A DNA stretch of 64,000 nt from assembly GCF_001039355.2 (NCBI RefSeq), contig NW_019773537.1, forward strand, positions 603,360 to 667,359. The letters run 5' to 3'. Within the stretch, counting starts at the first letter, position 1. Each line of letters starts with the position of its first letter. This DNA is from Lingula anatina (Eukaryota > Brachiopoda > Lingulata > Lingulida > Lingulidae). The position numbers and the translations under genes are program-made. Below the pieces are notes generated by a model that was not told where the DNA came from, searched no databases, and saw only the letters and a program-made list of their open reading frames with translations. This document shows positions 34,738-47,757 of this stretch, piece by piece.

Positions 34738-37700
34738 TTTCTTAACGAGCTTAGCGTATTGACTGAGAGTTCGGCTTCCTTCTTTTATTACCTCCCTTTA
34801 AAGTGACAGTGCACGGATCAGTGTCAATAAAAAAAAAAAGAAACAAAAAGATAAATTTTGTCAGGCATCAAGAAAAGCCCTCCAGTACTAGCTGCTCTTC
34901 ACTCTAGTTCACTTGAGATATAAAGTGAAATGTACTCTTTTATTTTGTGTTTTATGACACTTATATTCGCTGGTCTTAAGCCTAATGAACAGGAACTAAG
35001 AACGGGTTCCCATACCTGCATGTTCCGGTAGATCGATCTAACTAGACGGTCGTATTATGTCCACCTTGTGTGAGCTTTTGACAGAGGTCAGTACCTTTCT
35101 CTGAGGATTTATGCATACTTGTACATTTAGATAGACTTTTAAAAACTAAGCATTAATACTTACACTGTCTCTTTAAATGTCCAAAATAAAAATAAAAAGA
35201 TTGGACGACACTAGCTGCTCCAGTTTTGTTTTTAAAACCAAAGAATACATATTTAACGGTGCAGAACTAATCAATTAGTACACATTATACGGTTGAGATA
35301 TCTTAGTGGGGATTGATTTTCCACCTTGGGTATCCTGCCATTTCATTTACCCATTCATTTACTGGGATCAATATTAAGGACAATGTTTTTTGATAGCACT
35401 TAATCAGTCCCCATCCATTCGGCCAGTGTCAGACATAGGAATTCAATACTGCGCTCAAGTTTCTGGTAAATTGGATTTTAAAGTTGACAGAAAATGTTTT
35501 TTTTTTAGCTTGGCTTGCCCTGGGCCTTCATGACCAAACTCCTGTTTATCCATCAAACATACAATAATATGGGATTTAGGGGGAGGGCAGTGGAAAGGGG
35601 GGGGGGGGGCTGGCCTGAATTTTGACTAGCTGAATCACAGTTCAAAACTGTACCAAATGGCACCGTTTGCTGCCCACCGCCTCTCCCCCCAAGAAAAAAA
35701 AACAGCGGCCCCCGTACCGAGGTCTGCCATACTTAAAAAAGCCTCCCCGCCCCCCACCCCACCCCCTCCACACACCACACACACTTCAAATAATCCCGGA
35801 TCAGCCCCTGTGGGGGTTGAGATGTTTGAAAGAAAAAGAGCACAGTCCAGATGTTCGGAGAAAAGAGCTATAGGAAACAGGAACAGCCGAGTGGTCATCT
35901 GCACTGAAATAACATACTAAGGAATACGTTCATACAATTTCACAAGTATTTATACTTTATTTCTCCCTACTTATTACGCATTCACTTGTTTTCTATCCAT
36001 TGTCTTTGCTTGATTACAAGGAATTTTCCTTTTTCTTGTTGCATCCCACCGTTGCATACATCGTAAATTTTCAAACAGCTTAAAAGACCAGGCCACAGTG
36101 CAGTCTACAATGCAAATGTGATTCGTAAGTTCGTCTGAATCTGCAAAATCAAATCAGATGAAAATAGTAATGAGATGCACATTTACGCAATCGTAATTGT
36201 TTAAAAACGTTGATTACAAACGTTATTAATCATAACATTGAACACTGAGCACTAGATAAAATACAACATGCCAATAATAATAATGACCATGGTAAACACA
36301 ATATATAATTATTACCAGTAAGTCACATGTAATAGATAATATAAAAACGTACATTATCATGTTTTATAATTGATAAAATAGTACATAGTGATTAAGAAAG
36401 TTACTAATATTTGTCAAGACTTAATTAAAGTAATAAGTATTTTGATAATTCCGATAATTGCGAACACTCTTAATAATAATGATGTCTCATAAAACAGTTT
36501 CTGAAATTACCAGAGTAACAATGAAGAAAAACTCAATCATAAAGTCATTAAAATGTTGTGATAGTACACACGCCCTCTTATATCAAAAGTTCGCTTTCAA
36601 AGATCAATGCACTATGTAAACAGACCCGTGTAGCAAGTAACGTCAAATTCAAATTGGATCAAAATCAACCTGCATTGTGTTCAAATGGTTTGAACTTAAT
36701 AGAGGAAAAAAAGCATTAGCATGTTCAATGCCCAAAAATGCACAATATTCGCTTTTAAATATTTTTTTGAGTTTTTAAAGCTGTAAAAACTTGAAATGGG
36801 AAAAAAGTTCCAAAATGACGATTTTCTTTATTATGATGTTTGTTACTGCCATACCATGCCAATGTTTTGATAGATGTTGTCTGTAGTTACAAAAACTTCA
36901 AATTTTATAAAAATGAGAATGGTTACTACTACACTTTGCAAAATAAATCTGTCATACCAAGTTCCTTTAGGCTTATAAATTAATTCTGTTCTGACATCTT
37001 ATCATCACTACGGTATCGTTGCACTATATCGTTTACGTATACTTCTTTGAGTAAAACCACTACTGATGCCAATTGGCTGGCCTTTATATCTAGACCAAAT
37101 GCCATCATGAACAAAATGCCCTACAACCTGAATAAAATCCAAAACAGTGTTTGAAATGAATTACCTCTGGGGAAAAATACTTCTGTTAGAATAGCATATC
37201 AGTGGTGGATTTAGAGGGGGGAGGGGTCAGGGGGGTCCTGACTCCCCCCCTTCCATTTCAGAAAAAAAATCGCACTCAATGTTTCCCTCTAGAAAATGGA
37301 ATTTTGACTAGCTGAATCATAGTTTTAAACCGTATTAAACGGCACCGTTTGCCCTCTAAAAAACTTAATTTTTTCGGGACCCTTTAGCGGGCCCCGAACC
37401 CCTCGGCAAGAGGGGGGGGGTCGGCTTCACATCCACAGTCTGTCATTCCTAAAATCCTAACCCTCTTTTAATAATCCTGGCTCCACGCCTGCATCTACCA
37501 TATAAGTATATATTTGCTCGTCTTTTTCGCTGTATGTTCCATACACCATAAGAGAGTATTACAAAAAAGAAACTTTCTAAGAAAAAAGAAACAGAGACTA
37601 CATTTGAATGTAGATATTGATTCATTAACCATTGGTAAGTATGGGAAAATTGTTGTTTCCCCAGGAAAGTTAATTTTTTGGCCAAAATGAACAGTTGTTA

Positions 37701-37857
37701 TCCCTTTCACATAACCACCTTTCAATAAAATACCAATTGAAAAACCTAAAAAAATTCGGCTATTGTTCACCCTCAATTACGAGGGTGTAAAGCTCTATTC
37801 ACATGCCTATAAATGTGGAGACCATACAAATTGCCATATAGTTTATATGTTGGTAAT
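34738..37857. other. Intergenic between FReD-B and FReD-C
   Basis: It begins with the shared FReD 5'-flank block (to about 35560), then a poly-G/poly-C repeat (35580-35820) of the same family as 37200-37491. AT-rich sequence follows from 36000 to 37200 with no gene seen. Confidence 0.5.
37200..37491. mobile_element. MITE-like repeat with CAGTGGTGGATTTAG end
   Basis: Starts CAGTGGTGGATTTAG and ends CTCCACGCCTG (inverted match). It contains poly-G/C runs and the word TTGACTAGCTGAATCA, also found in copies near 35620 and 50570. Shorter relatives beginning GTGGCGGATTTAG are near 46030 and 57840. Confidence 0.6.
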
Positions 37858-39244
37858 TTAAGTGTTTCGCCTAATCTTCATGGTACCGGCCTCGAGCCTA
37901 CAGCCAAGGTTGCAGTTCACTCCAGTTATAGCAGAGAACTTCATTCCTTTAGCAGTTGGATTGCAAGACATATATCCGGTGAGGTGCCAGCGAGTGCAAT
38001 TTTTAAACCACCACCCGCCACCTGAAAGAGAAAAATCGCTAATTTCAGTTCACGCTTAATATTTATTTTTTTTATTAATTTATTTATTTACATGTATTTT
38101 CTGCTAAATTGGTTTTAGTTTGATCATCTCTGACGTACTGATGGTGCACTGTTGTGTTATCCGAATAAAAAGTGTCACTTACAAAAGATGAATATATTAA
38201 ACATATTTTTAATCTGCCTCAGTCTTATTTTCTGTACATTCGTATCGTATTCCTCAAGTAATTTAAGTGGTATTTAAACGTAAATGTAGATGGATGATGA
38301 ATCTGGGAAAAGGGGGGATAGAGAGTCAAACCACTAATTATTTATCTATTCATTATCATTGATATTTATTGAGGGTATAAACATGGTAAGTTTAAATATA
38401 TTCCCCCAATCTCCTCATGGGTTAAGTTAAAAATAAAGAGTAAAAACTTAAAAAAATATATATATAAGAAAGCTTATGTTCAAAACTATCAAAACAATAA
38501 AAAAAGGTCATATAATTTGATAACAATAACAAAAAATAATAATAACCACAATGTACTTAACATGAGACAAATTATGATTCAAAAAGCAAAATCCTGGATC
38601 CACCAGTCGGCGACGTACCGTGATCATGGGGGCAATTAACAGCTGGAGAACCAGTTGAATACCTCCAAACTGGATTATCAATGGTTCCAAATCTCCATTC
38701 TAAAACCTCCTCCAACCAGTAATTCGTCGAAGTATTGTAAGAGTCAACAATAATATCAGTTATGGTGTAATTCGCAGCCTCGTTGTTAATACGGAACAAT
38801 CTCCACTTCACGTAGTAAAAGTTGCCATTGCAAGATTTCATGTCAATCTGCATGGAGTAATTCCCTTGATTGGTCAACGCGTAGAGAGCATCGTTTCCGA
38901 TCCAAAACTGGCCATTTGGGTCACCAAAGCCGTCCCTGTACGAGGCCCAGGTTCGGTTAAAATCAAACGAGTTGTCATATCTCCTCATAACAACGACCCA
39001 ACCACCATCACAGTATACGACTTTCTCGCCAAATCCCGCGATGTCCACGGTGAACAACCCATTGTCCTCTGGTGATTTAGGAAAAATGTGTAAGTAATGT
39101 TACCTTAATCAAGCTAATGTTCTACAAATATGGCGTTTAAACGTATATAATATACATAGATTATACAACTGTTCCTGTTATTAGGACAAGATGTGCCCAT
39201 GTAACCATGTAACCTTGGTTATTAAGTACTTAGTCACGTTCAGG

Positions 39245-39289
<45 letters not shown>

Positions 39290-40223
39290 TGTGTGTGTGT
39301 GAAACCGGGGACAGGAGCTTTGTACATGTACAACATCAAAGATATTGCACGCACGAAAATGCAGTACATGTAGTATCGAAGTAGCAAAGAAGCATTAACG
39401 CAGTCTAGTAGTGGTGTGGAGCATATTTGCAGTAGAAATGCAGTATACCCTACTGCAATTCTACTTCAAAAATTACATAGGGTTGTACACAGGAGGAGCA
39501 TTAATGCAGTAGACTAGCAGCATGATAGAAGCATGTTTCAAATATGCTAATTAGCTCCTAATGTGAAGCAGATTTGAGGCATATTTGCAGTATGATTGCA
39601 GTAGCTACTGCGCTGGAGCATCTACATGTACTTCGTTTTCGTGCGGGTGTCAGCAATACTTACCGAATGCATTGCAATCAGGAGGTGCATATATCTGTAA
39701 TGAAACGAAAAACTTATTACCATATAACAGAATATTTCTGCCGGGAATATAAATGGTAAAATATTATTATACAGTACAGAAGAAACTGTTAGTACACGGG
39801 ATACAACGAAGAACATTCGACGTAATATTTGTTTTATTCCATCGGATTAATCAAAATAATCTCCAAATAACAATAATAATGATAATAATAACTGAATATT
39901 GGTAATGTCACTTTTGATAGACATTAGTTATGTAAAAAAAACTAGGTTGATTTTGGTTTAAGAGTAAAACTTTCGGGATAAGATTAATAACATATTTGAT
40001 GTAACATTTGTTTTATTCTATCGAATTAATCAAAATAAGTTCCAAATAATAATAATAATAATAATAACTGAATATTGGTTATGTCACTTTTGATAGACAT
40101 TAGTTATGTAAAAAAAAAAACTAGGTTGATTTTGGTTTAAGAGTAAAACTTTCGGGATAAGATTAAGTATATATTTGATGTTACATTTGTTTTATTCTAT
40201 CGAATTAATCAAAATAAGTTCCA

Positions 40224-40256
<33 letters not shown>

Positions 40257-40445
40257 TGGATATTGGTAATGTCACCTTTGCCAGACATTAGTTATGTATA
40301 AAACTAGATAAGTTTATAGACTTGCATGCATCATAAATACAAATATGCCTACTCGTGTAAACTATTTTTGTTCAATCCGCTGTTATTCCGTTGCATGTAA
40401 AACGGAATATTTTGACACCTAGGACTAAACGATTATCAACTAAGT

Positions 40446-40487
<42 letters not shown>

Positions 40488-41464
40488 CGGTACCTCTGAT
40501 AACTAGACTCGAATTGGATATGTAGTCATCATATATATATAGCCGGATGATAAACGACCCGTAAGAAAAATGAAAAAATGAAATAAAGTAAAGCGATGGG
40601 GTCAGACGTTTGCATCACAACCATGTGAGTTCAAAGTTAAATCTCAAAAATGTCCATTTGTGAATATGGATTTAATTCATTTTTTATATTATAAAGACCG
40701 TTCCTGTAGGCTTAACAGTCATGAGTGTCTCAGCTTTCTTTGATTGGGGTGTACGAGTAAAACTTCCAAGTACACTGCCACAGCGACAACAACGGTGACA
40801 CAAAAAAAATAAATAAATAAAAAGCACATACACTATATATAAAAATAAATAAATATGCAGTGCAATTATGTACAAAATGTTTTTGGTTGATTTTTCTCTG
40901 GGCTGGAATAAATGAATAAATACATAAATATTAAAATGATGAATAAAAAGATAAATAAAATCAAGTATCACTTACCCCATAGAACTTGACATTCTCCATC
41001 TCTTGCAGCTGTATATTTGCGCTACTGTGGGAATTAAGCTCGCAGTTACCTGTAAAAAAATCATGTTTGACATACGTATGTTTGACATTCATACACATTT
41101 GTAATTAATTAATTGATTAATTAATTTATTTATTAATTGGTCCTATCAAGCTGGAGGGAATAACTCACATCCAGTCTGTTTGTTATAACCCCTTTACACT
41201 GGACGGCGTCCTTTCTGCGTCCTTTCTGCGACCATGAAATTGCTATCGCTGTGGCCTTAATAAGGAGGCACATGCATTGATTTGGTATCAGAATGAATGC
41301 TCAATGACCGGCCAGTTGTCGGCACGTAAAGTATTATAATTTTTAACTCTCAAATGGGGCCGTACTGCTGGACGCAGAAAGGACGCCGTCCAGTGAAAAG
41401 GGGGCTTTAACAAACATGAGGATAGTGAATCAACTGACCTTTACTTGTACATGACTAAATAGAC

Positions 41465-41505
<41 letters not shown>

Positions 41506-44500
41506 GTACTACACACACTGGACAAAAGAAGTGTCACACCTACTGAACCAATACTATGGGGGAGTTAAATGTCTGTGGAATGATATGCTCCTGGTATCAT
41601 TTTATTTACATCAAATTTCACAAAAAAAATCACAACATGAGAACAAAATATACATTCTACTAAAATATGCAGTTTCAAGTCCAAAATTAGTACTTAGTGA
41701 AATAGCCACGTGACCTAATAATAGGTGCCAGTCTACGAGGCAAGGATTCATATAATTGTCTGATGCGTTCAGGGATATGCTGGCCCAAGCATGAAACACT
41801 GAATATAACAGAGTTTCTCTGCTGGTTAGACGGGCATTTGTAAAAAGTTTTCACATATCAATTGACACATTTTCTATTATGTTTGCATCCGGACTCTGGG
41901 CAGGCCACATCACCCTGCGAATGTCTTGTTGGTCAAACCAATCATCAACTGCTCTGGGCCTGTGACAAGGAGCATTGTCATCCTGTTGAACAAATGGATA
42001 ATTCTGGTTACCAAACATGTTAGTAATAGATGGTAGCAAGCCTGACTCCAAAACATTGATATATTTCTAGTGATTCATGTTTCCATCAACCACTATCAAT
42101 TTGCCCACGCCATGGATGCTGATGCAGTCCCACACCATAATAAATATGCTGCTCCGGGTTCGAAAATTCAGTGCATGTGGTTTAAAAGCTTTAACAGCAG
42201 TTCGCCATCATCGTACCCGTCTGTCATCAGAGGTCAGACCAAAGCGACACTCATCAGAAAAAAATATATAGGACCAATTGTCATGGACTGTCCAGTTCCA
42301 GATCCTGTTCACCCTAGTTTATTCTACGTTGCCTGTTTTGTAACGATATAAGAGGTTTCAGTCTTGCTACCCTGCTGTACACTCTCTGAGCATGTAACCG
42401 ACACCTAGCAATTTTCACAGACAGATTCTTATGTGTGAAATTGTTCCACTGTGTTGTCAACTGACAAGCACTGTAGAACTTTACAACCTGGACACCAAAA
42501 TCAGTCGTCGGTTTTCACGGCCAGTAGTATTTCTTGGACGACCCATCAGAGGCAATTTGTCTCTTGATCCAGTGTTTCTATACCGAGACCAGACCCTCTG
42601 CATGGTTCTGACTGAAGAATTCAATTGAATCGATATTTTGACATTGCTTATATTCCGCCTCTTCAGGTTAATAACTTGCACCTATAACTGTTAGATAATT
42701 GCCTGTATCTTGCCATGTTGGAGGAAGACAGGAATAACATTTGCTGTACATGTACAAGACCAACAATACAGTTCCATGGTATAGCGGTTTTATACTCATT
42801 AGTCACATTATAAGTAAACCAGGCATTATAAGTACCCAAGATCTGCCTACTTTTATTACTCTGATTTAGGGGGTGACACTTCTATTGTCCAGTGTGTGTA
42901 GGATAGAAGTTATTTTGGATCCTAGATATATACTTGCAATTGTTTGAAATTCATTTATGTATATACAGAGATATAAAAAGCAAACAATTTACTCTTCTTA
43001 TTGGAGGTGACTCTTCTTTTGATTTTGGATACCATTTGTTTAGTAGGTACAGTATGAAAGAGTAGGTAGACATGAGTAGTATGGAACATTTACACCATAC
43101 CTGACTTTCCGGCGTAGAAATTGCAAGAAAGGCATCCCGGGGTGGTTTTACAGAGCGTAACCCTGCGAATGTCTTGTTGGTCAAACCAATCATCAACTGC
43201 TCTGGGCCTGTGACAAGGAGCATTGTCATCCTGTTGAACAAATCGATAATTCCGGTTACCAAACATGTTAGTAATAGATGGTAGCAAGCCTGACTCCAAA
43301 ACATTGATATATTTCTAGTGATTCATGTTTCCATCAACCACTATCAATTTGCCCACGCCATGGATGCTGATGCAGTCCCACACCATAATAAATATGCTGC
43401 TCCGGGTTCGAAAATTCAGTGCATGTGGTTTAAAAGCTTTAACAGCAGTTCGCCATCATCGTACCCGTCTGTCATCAGAGGTCAGACCAAAGCGACACTC
43501 ATCAGAAAAAAATATATAGGACCAATTGTCATGGACTGTCCAGTTCCAGATCCTGTTCACCCTAGTTTATTCTACGTTGCCTGTTTTGTAACGATATAAG
43601 AGGTTTCAGTCTTGCTACCCTGCTGTACACTCTCTGAGCATGTAACCGACACCTAGCAATTTTCACAGACAGATTCTTATGTGTGAAATTGTTCCACTGT
43701 GTTGTCAACTGACAAGCACTGTAGAACTTTACAACCTGGACACCAAAATCAGTCGTCGGTTTTCACGGCCAGTATTATTTCTTGGACGACCCATCAGAGG
43801 CAATTTGTCTCTTGATCCAGTGTTTCTATACCGAGACCAGACCCTCTGCATGGTTCTGACTGAAGAATTCAATTGAATCGATATTTTGACATTGCTTATA
43901 TTCCGCCTCTTCAGGTTAATAACTTGCACCTATAACTGTTAGATAATTGCCTGTATCTTGCCATGTTGGAGGAAGACAGGAATAACATTTGCTGTACATG
44001 TACAAGACCAACAATACAGTTCCATGGTATAGCGGTTTTATACTCATTAGTCACATTATAAGTAAACCAGGCATTATAAGTACCCAAGATCTGCCTACTT
44101 TTATTACTCTGATTTAGGGGGTGACACTTCTATTGTCCAGTGTGTGTAGGATAGAAGTTATTTTGGATCCTAGATATATACTTGCAATTGTTTGAAATTC
44201 ATTTATGTATATACAGAGATATAAAAAGCAAACAATTTACTCTTCTTATTGGAGGTGACTCTTCTTTTGATTTTGGATACCATTTATTTAGTAGGTACAG
44301 TATGAAAGAGTAGGTAGACATGAGTAGTATGGAACATTTACACCATACCTGACTTTCCGGCGTAGAAATTGCAGGAAAGGCATCCCGGGGTGGTTTTACA
44401 GAGCGTAACACACTCCAACGGACTCCGTGCTGTGACCGTCTTCATTACGGAATGTGGGAGGTAAGCATTGGCCGTAGACGTGAAAATTTGGTTACTAATC

Positions 44501-46493
44501 TGGGCATGTATCCATAGTGTCCTCAGGCCTAGAAATTAGGGAAATGAAGCCAAGATTTAAGCTGTTCCAAATAATTTTATTCACAAGCTTTGCGTATGCA
44601 CTATTGGTTTGTTCTTCCTCCTATAAAGGTTTACTTTAAAGAGTCTCTTCTTATTATTTTCATTTAATTATGTTGCTCATAAGAAAAATATTATTTTTCT
44701 ACTCTGTATAAATTTCTCCGTATGCGATTTCTTTTAAGAATGGTAAGTTCTTCTTTAGAACTCACGTGGCATTGTGTGTATATACTACCGATTGATAAGA
44801 GAGAGACTTACGAATTATAAAGTTCTTTAAGTAAACCTGCCACTATAGGAATAAATAAATTAATTAATAAGAACCTGGTTTAAATTTGCTGTTTTGCTTT
44901 ATAGACATAGATTGCATCTTAACGCACTATTAAAGCAATTGAAAAAAAAACAATTAAAGAGAATAAAAATTACAAAAACAAATGAATCTCGCATACCGAC
45001 CCTACAGAAAAAGTCGCCTATTACCAACCAGCTAAGTTAAGCAACTTACCTCTTTTGTCTGGCGTTTCGTAAACATTTCTATTTATCTTTTTGCCGTAGA
45101 AAATAAACGTTTCTTAAAATTTACATCGCTTGTTTTTAATTGTGTTTTTTTTATTATTTTTGGCAGAAGATGGTATGTAGCAGCCCTATAGATCGCATGC
45201 ACCTCTAACATACCTATAGTCTTGCGAGTATGGGGAACATTAATAGCTGAGTACTATCTACCTTTCTTTTCTTCCTTTCTTTCTTTCTCTTTCTGTCAGT
45301 TTGCCTCCCTAACACCCTACATACCTTCATATTCCCTTGTCAATTGATTCATTCATTTTTCCATCCATCCTTCAATTCATTCATCTTTTAAGATTTCTTT
45401 AGCAAATTTTGTAATAACTCAAAGGGCCCCTGGTAAAAATTGCACTCGTTGATGGCTGTCATCAATCTCGATCAGCAAGCCGTATCAGCCACACCATTGG
45501 ATTAAAAATGTTTGCCATTTACGTACTAGAAAAGATTGTGCTTTTTTTCATACAATTTCAGGGCGTGCATTTGTTTAACTCATCACCTGAGATCCTATAA
45601 CAAATGACTTCGAGTCGGTTTTAATGAAATTACTTTCCGTTTAACTTTGTCAGCATAAAGCATAAAGAATTTCAATTATTAAAATACAAATTTTATCATT
45701 TGTTTCACATGGCATAACAACCCACAAAACGTTTCTGGAACAATTCAAAATAGAAACAGAGTACATTGCTGTCATTTTTGTACTCCCCTTGGATATAATC
45801 TAGCTTGCATTCTGCAAATGTGTACACCATTAAAGAGAGTATCTTCATTATTTTCTCATTCGAAGCAGAACAGGCAAACCATTGGACCTGGCATTATACA
45901 CGTACCTTGGTTGCCCTTTACCCGAGTCACATATTGATTTTTCACTAGATTTCGCTTGAAAAGTGATGTTACATTTCTGCACTGTCAGCAAATGGTGCAC
46001 GTAATTATCTGCGACATTGGTAGAGGATGTACCTCAGTGGCGGATTTAGGCTTCTTAAAAAAAGAACACTTATATTCCCCTAATATTCCCCAAGGGGGGA
46101 GAGGGTCGATTTCGTATCCGAGGCCTGTCATTCCTTAAAAACCCATTAAAAATGCCCCCCCCCCTTCCAAATAATAATAATAATAATGGACTTGTCCCTG
46201 TCATACCACAACCGCGTTCAGCAGACAAAAATGGTATTTTCTATACTGGATTATTTGCTGTATACATTTTTTCCAAATATTGACATCGTCGCAATTGCTT
46301 GAATGAAAAGCGCACCAGATTCTACATATTTGAACGTTTTTTAATGACACACTCATCCAAGGGGCTTGCTTAGATAAAAAAAAAAAAAAAAAAAAGTCTC
46401 GGTGTGGACCGCTTTTGATCTCACTGTGCTCTTACACGTCATAGGTGAAGTCAAACTAAATCTCAACATAAAACAGAATCATAGTAAAAAAAA

Positions 46494-46554
<61 letters not shown>

Positions 46555-47366
46555 AACAGTCTCCAAAACAGGCACTGCTGATGGTAATAGTAGTAGTACA
46601 TGTAGTAGGCAGCCGTCGGACCCTGTCCATGAGTAACCGCACTTACGAACACTTTTTTGGGTGGTTGTTGATCAAATCAATTCAAGAGAGGCAGTTCTCA
46701 CAGGTAGATGTTGCCGATGGGACTGTTCGAGTTNATATATATATATATGAACGCTCCGTGCCGGCTTCTTAAACAAACAGCTGGACACTTGCATGCACTT
46801 CAAATTCTAGAATGTTTGATGCAATTTTTTGGCTAGAAATAATTTCTGAAAATTACATTCGATTACTACGTACGGCGTACGTACGGAGCTTAGTAGGCTC
46901 AGTCACAGCGTACACGGCTGAAAAAAGACCACCCTCATCGATGGTCATCATCATATAGTCTGCTACGTCAATAACATTTCCTTTCTCTTCACTTAAAAAT
47001 CCTTAAAATAATGCTAAGGCGGGGGTGGTCTCCTTTTTTTTCTTTCTTTTTTTTCAGCTGGACCTATATTGTATATACTGACAGTGAATAATTAAAACTT
47101 GTTTGCTTTTTTTCAACCGTACTCGTATAAACATTAGGTTTTCTGTATTCTTCTCTACGCAAGGAGGATGCATGTAATTCTTGTGAGCTGATTGCATTCA
47201 GCGAGATTCCCCGTAGGATCGAGCGCATTAGCTAGGTTATCAAAATTCAATGTGAACGGTCCCTTGGACAAATATTCAGCTTCTGCTACTTACATGTTTG
47301 GTGAAATGTCAGCCCTACAGCCAGAATCAGTAGTGTTCTCCGCTGAAGACATCCTCTTAATGCCAT
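37858..47366 (-). CDS. Secreted PAN + fibrinogen-related (FReD) protein, copy C
   Basis: Six exons (47294-47366, 44349-44528, 40976-41049, 39664-39694, 38619-39068, 37858-38021) join in frame to 323 aa. Unlike A and B, the signal peptide (MALRGCLQRRTLLILAVGL) comes from its own exon 2.8 kb upstream of the PAN exon. Its 73 nt are identical in copy D, and both end GTAAGT in phase 1. The PAN exon uses an acceptor TTTCTAG absent from A and B. The FReD keeps VVYCDGGW, FWIGNDALYALT, GGWWFKNC and the terminal KIRR, and has a longer loop (VWRYSTGSPAVNCPHDHG) before the last intron. The first long introns carry the Tc1 element, a tandem duplication and MITEs; no exon is broken. Probable lectin-like secreted protein. 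Confidence 0.86.
39247..39301. repeat. Poly(T) then (GT)n
   Basis: About 30 T followed by about 12 GT units, in a FReD-C intron. The matching place in FReD-D (54556-54590) has poly(T) then poly(G). Confidence 0.95.
39349..39647. mobile_element. GCAGTA-rich MITE, copy 2
   Basis: Same element as 32753-33036 in the opposite orientation, ending GTGCGGG only 16 bp from the microexon of FReD-C (its donor side). The paralogous intron of FReD-D has the flanks joined without the insert. Confidence 0.88.
39822..40307. repeat. 179-bp tandem repeat, about 2.7 copies
   Basis: The words ATTTGTTTTATTC, AATTAATCAAAATAA, (AAT)n, TGAATATTGGT and AGACATTAGTTATGTA recur with unit starts at 39822, 40001 and 40180. 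The inner (AAT)n length grows from unit to unit. It lies in a FReD-C intron. Confidence 0.9.
40448..40485. repeat. (TA)n microsatellite
   Basis: About 19 TA units. Confidence 0.95.
41179..41414. mobile_element. MITE with about 44-bp inverted repeats, FReD-C only
   Basis: The arms contain CACTGGACGGCGTCCTTTCT and its reverse complement, bounded by TTTGTTA and TAACAAA. FReD-D at about 56208 reads straight through (CTGTTTGTTAAATAAACATG), which is an empty site, so the insertion is later than the C/D duplication. Confidence 0.9.
41512..42898 (-). mobile_element. Tc1-like DNA transposon, degenerate
   Basis: Inverted ends (CACACACTGGACAA / TTGTCCAGTGTGTG) flanked by TA at 41510-41511 and 42899-42900. 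Inside, on the minus strand, are transposase pieces: an N-terminal helix-turn-helix part (42481-42681, RTMQRVWSRYRNTGS) and the catalytic C-terminal part (41851-42051, QQDDNAPCH ... SPDANIIEN). The frame is broken between them, so it is not autonomous. FReD-D lacks the insert at the matching (GT)n site near 56346. Confidence 0.92.
41913..44408. repeat. 1248-bp tandem duplication joining transposon and PAN exon
   Basis: Unit 1 is 41913-43160 and unit 2 is 43161-44408, differing at only a few bases. Each unit runs from inside the Tc1 transposase, through its right end and intron sequence, into the PAN exon. The junction at 43160/43161 fuses half of a PAN exon to transposase; the outer breakpoints share only about 2 bp. 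Confidence 0.95.
43090..43160 (-). pseudogene. Partial PAN exon copy fused to transposase frame
   Basis: The 3' part of the FReD-C PAN exon with its donor (CTLCKTTPGCLSC codons) but no acceptor. Read backward across 43160 it continues open into the transposase C-terminal frame, giving a chimeric 69-codon ORF (43090-43299). Nothing suggests it is expressed. Confidence 0.8.
46496..46552. repeat. (TA)n microsatellite
   Basis: Long TA run in the FReD-C first intron region duplicate; a second short run with an N lies at 46734-46748. Confidence 0.95.
47294..47366 (-). other. Signal-peptide exon of FReD-C
   Basis: ATG at 47366 to donor ACAT|GTAAGT at 47294. Encodes MALRGCLQRRTLLILAVGL plus five residues and one base of the next codon. 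All 73 nt match the FReD-D exon at 58688-58760, while the flanks differ. Confidence 0.85.
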
Positions 47367-47691
47367 CTCTAAAAACAAACATGCATTTCTTTAGTTTACC
47401 CATATAAAAATTATGGTATCCAAGGAAAGGGAGCTTTCTGTTAATTGTGTGACATAAGTTTGGAATATTTCATTATTTTAAGCTGAGAATGGATAAGTTC
47501 ATAAAACAACTGATGGTCTTTTAACTGAAGAAAATATTGTTTTCAATCTATGGTAGTTTGTTAAAAAGGGGCGTGTATAAAAATACATTCCTGTTTATTT
47601 GTTTGTAAAATTAGTTTCCCATGAACAATCTAAAAAGCTCTCTAATAATAAAAAGCGCCTTTACTTATTTAAGCATGAAAATTCCAAAACA

Positions 47692-47696
<5 letters not shown>

Positions 47697-47754
<58 letters not shown>
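47697..47754. repeat. (TA)n microsatellite
   Basis: About 29 TA units; the D-side counterpart is a short TA run plus (CA)n at 59095-59146. Confidence 0.95.

Positions 47755-47757
<3 letters not shown>

Noticed and set aside
42156-42180. GGGTTCGAA word resembling a tRNA B box
   Set aside because: Lies within the Tc1 element; no A box or cloverleaf at the right spacing. No tRNA or rRNA gene was found in the window.
42070-42351. Plus-strand ORF duplicated exactly at 43318-43599
   Set aside because: The repeat is explained by the 1248-bp tandem duplication; the ORF is antisense to the transposase.
44349-44580. FReD-C as a pseudogene because the A/B-type ATG and frame are lost
   Set aside because: The upstream signal exon at 47294-47366 and the TTTCTAG acceptor restore one open frame, and the same solution works in D.
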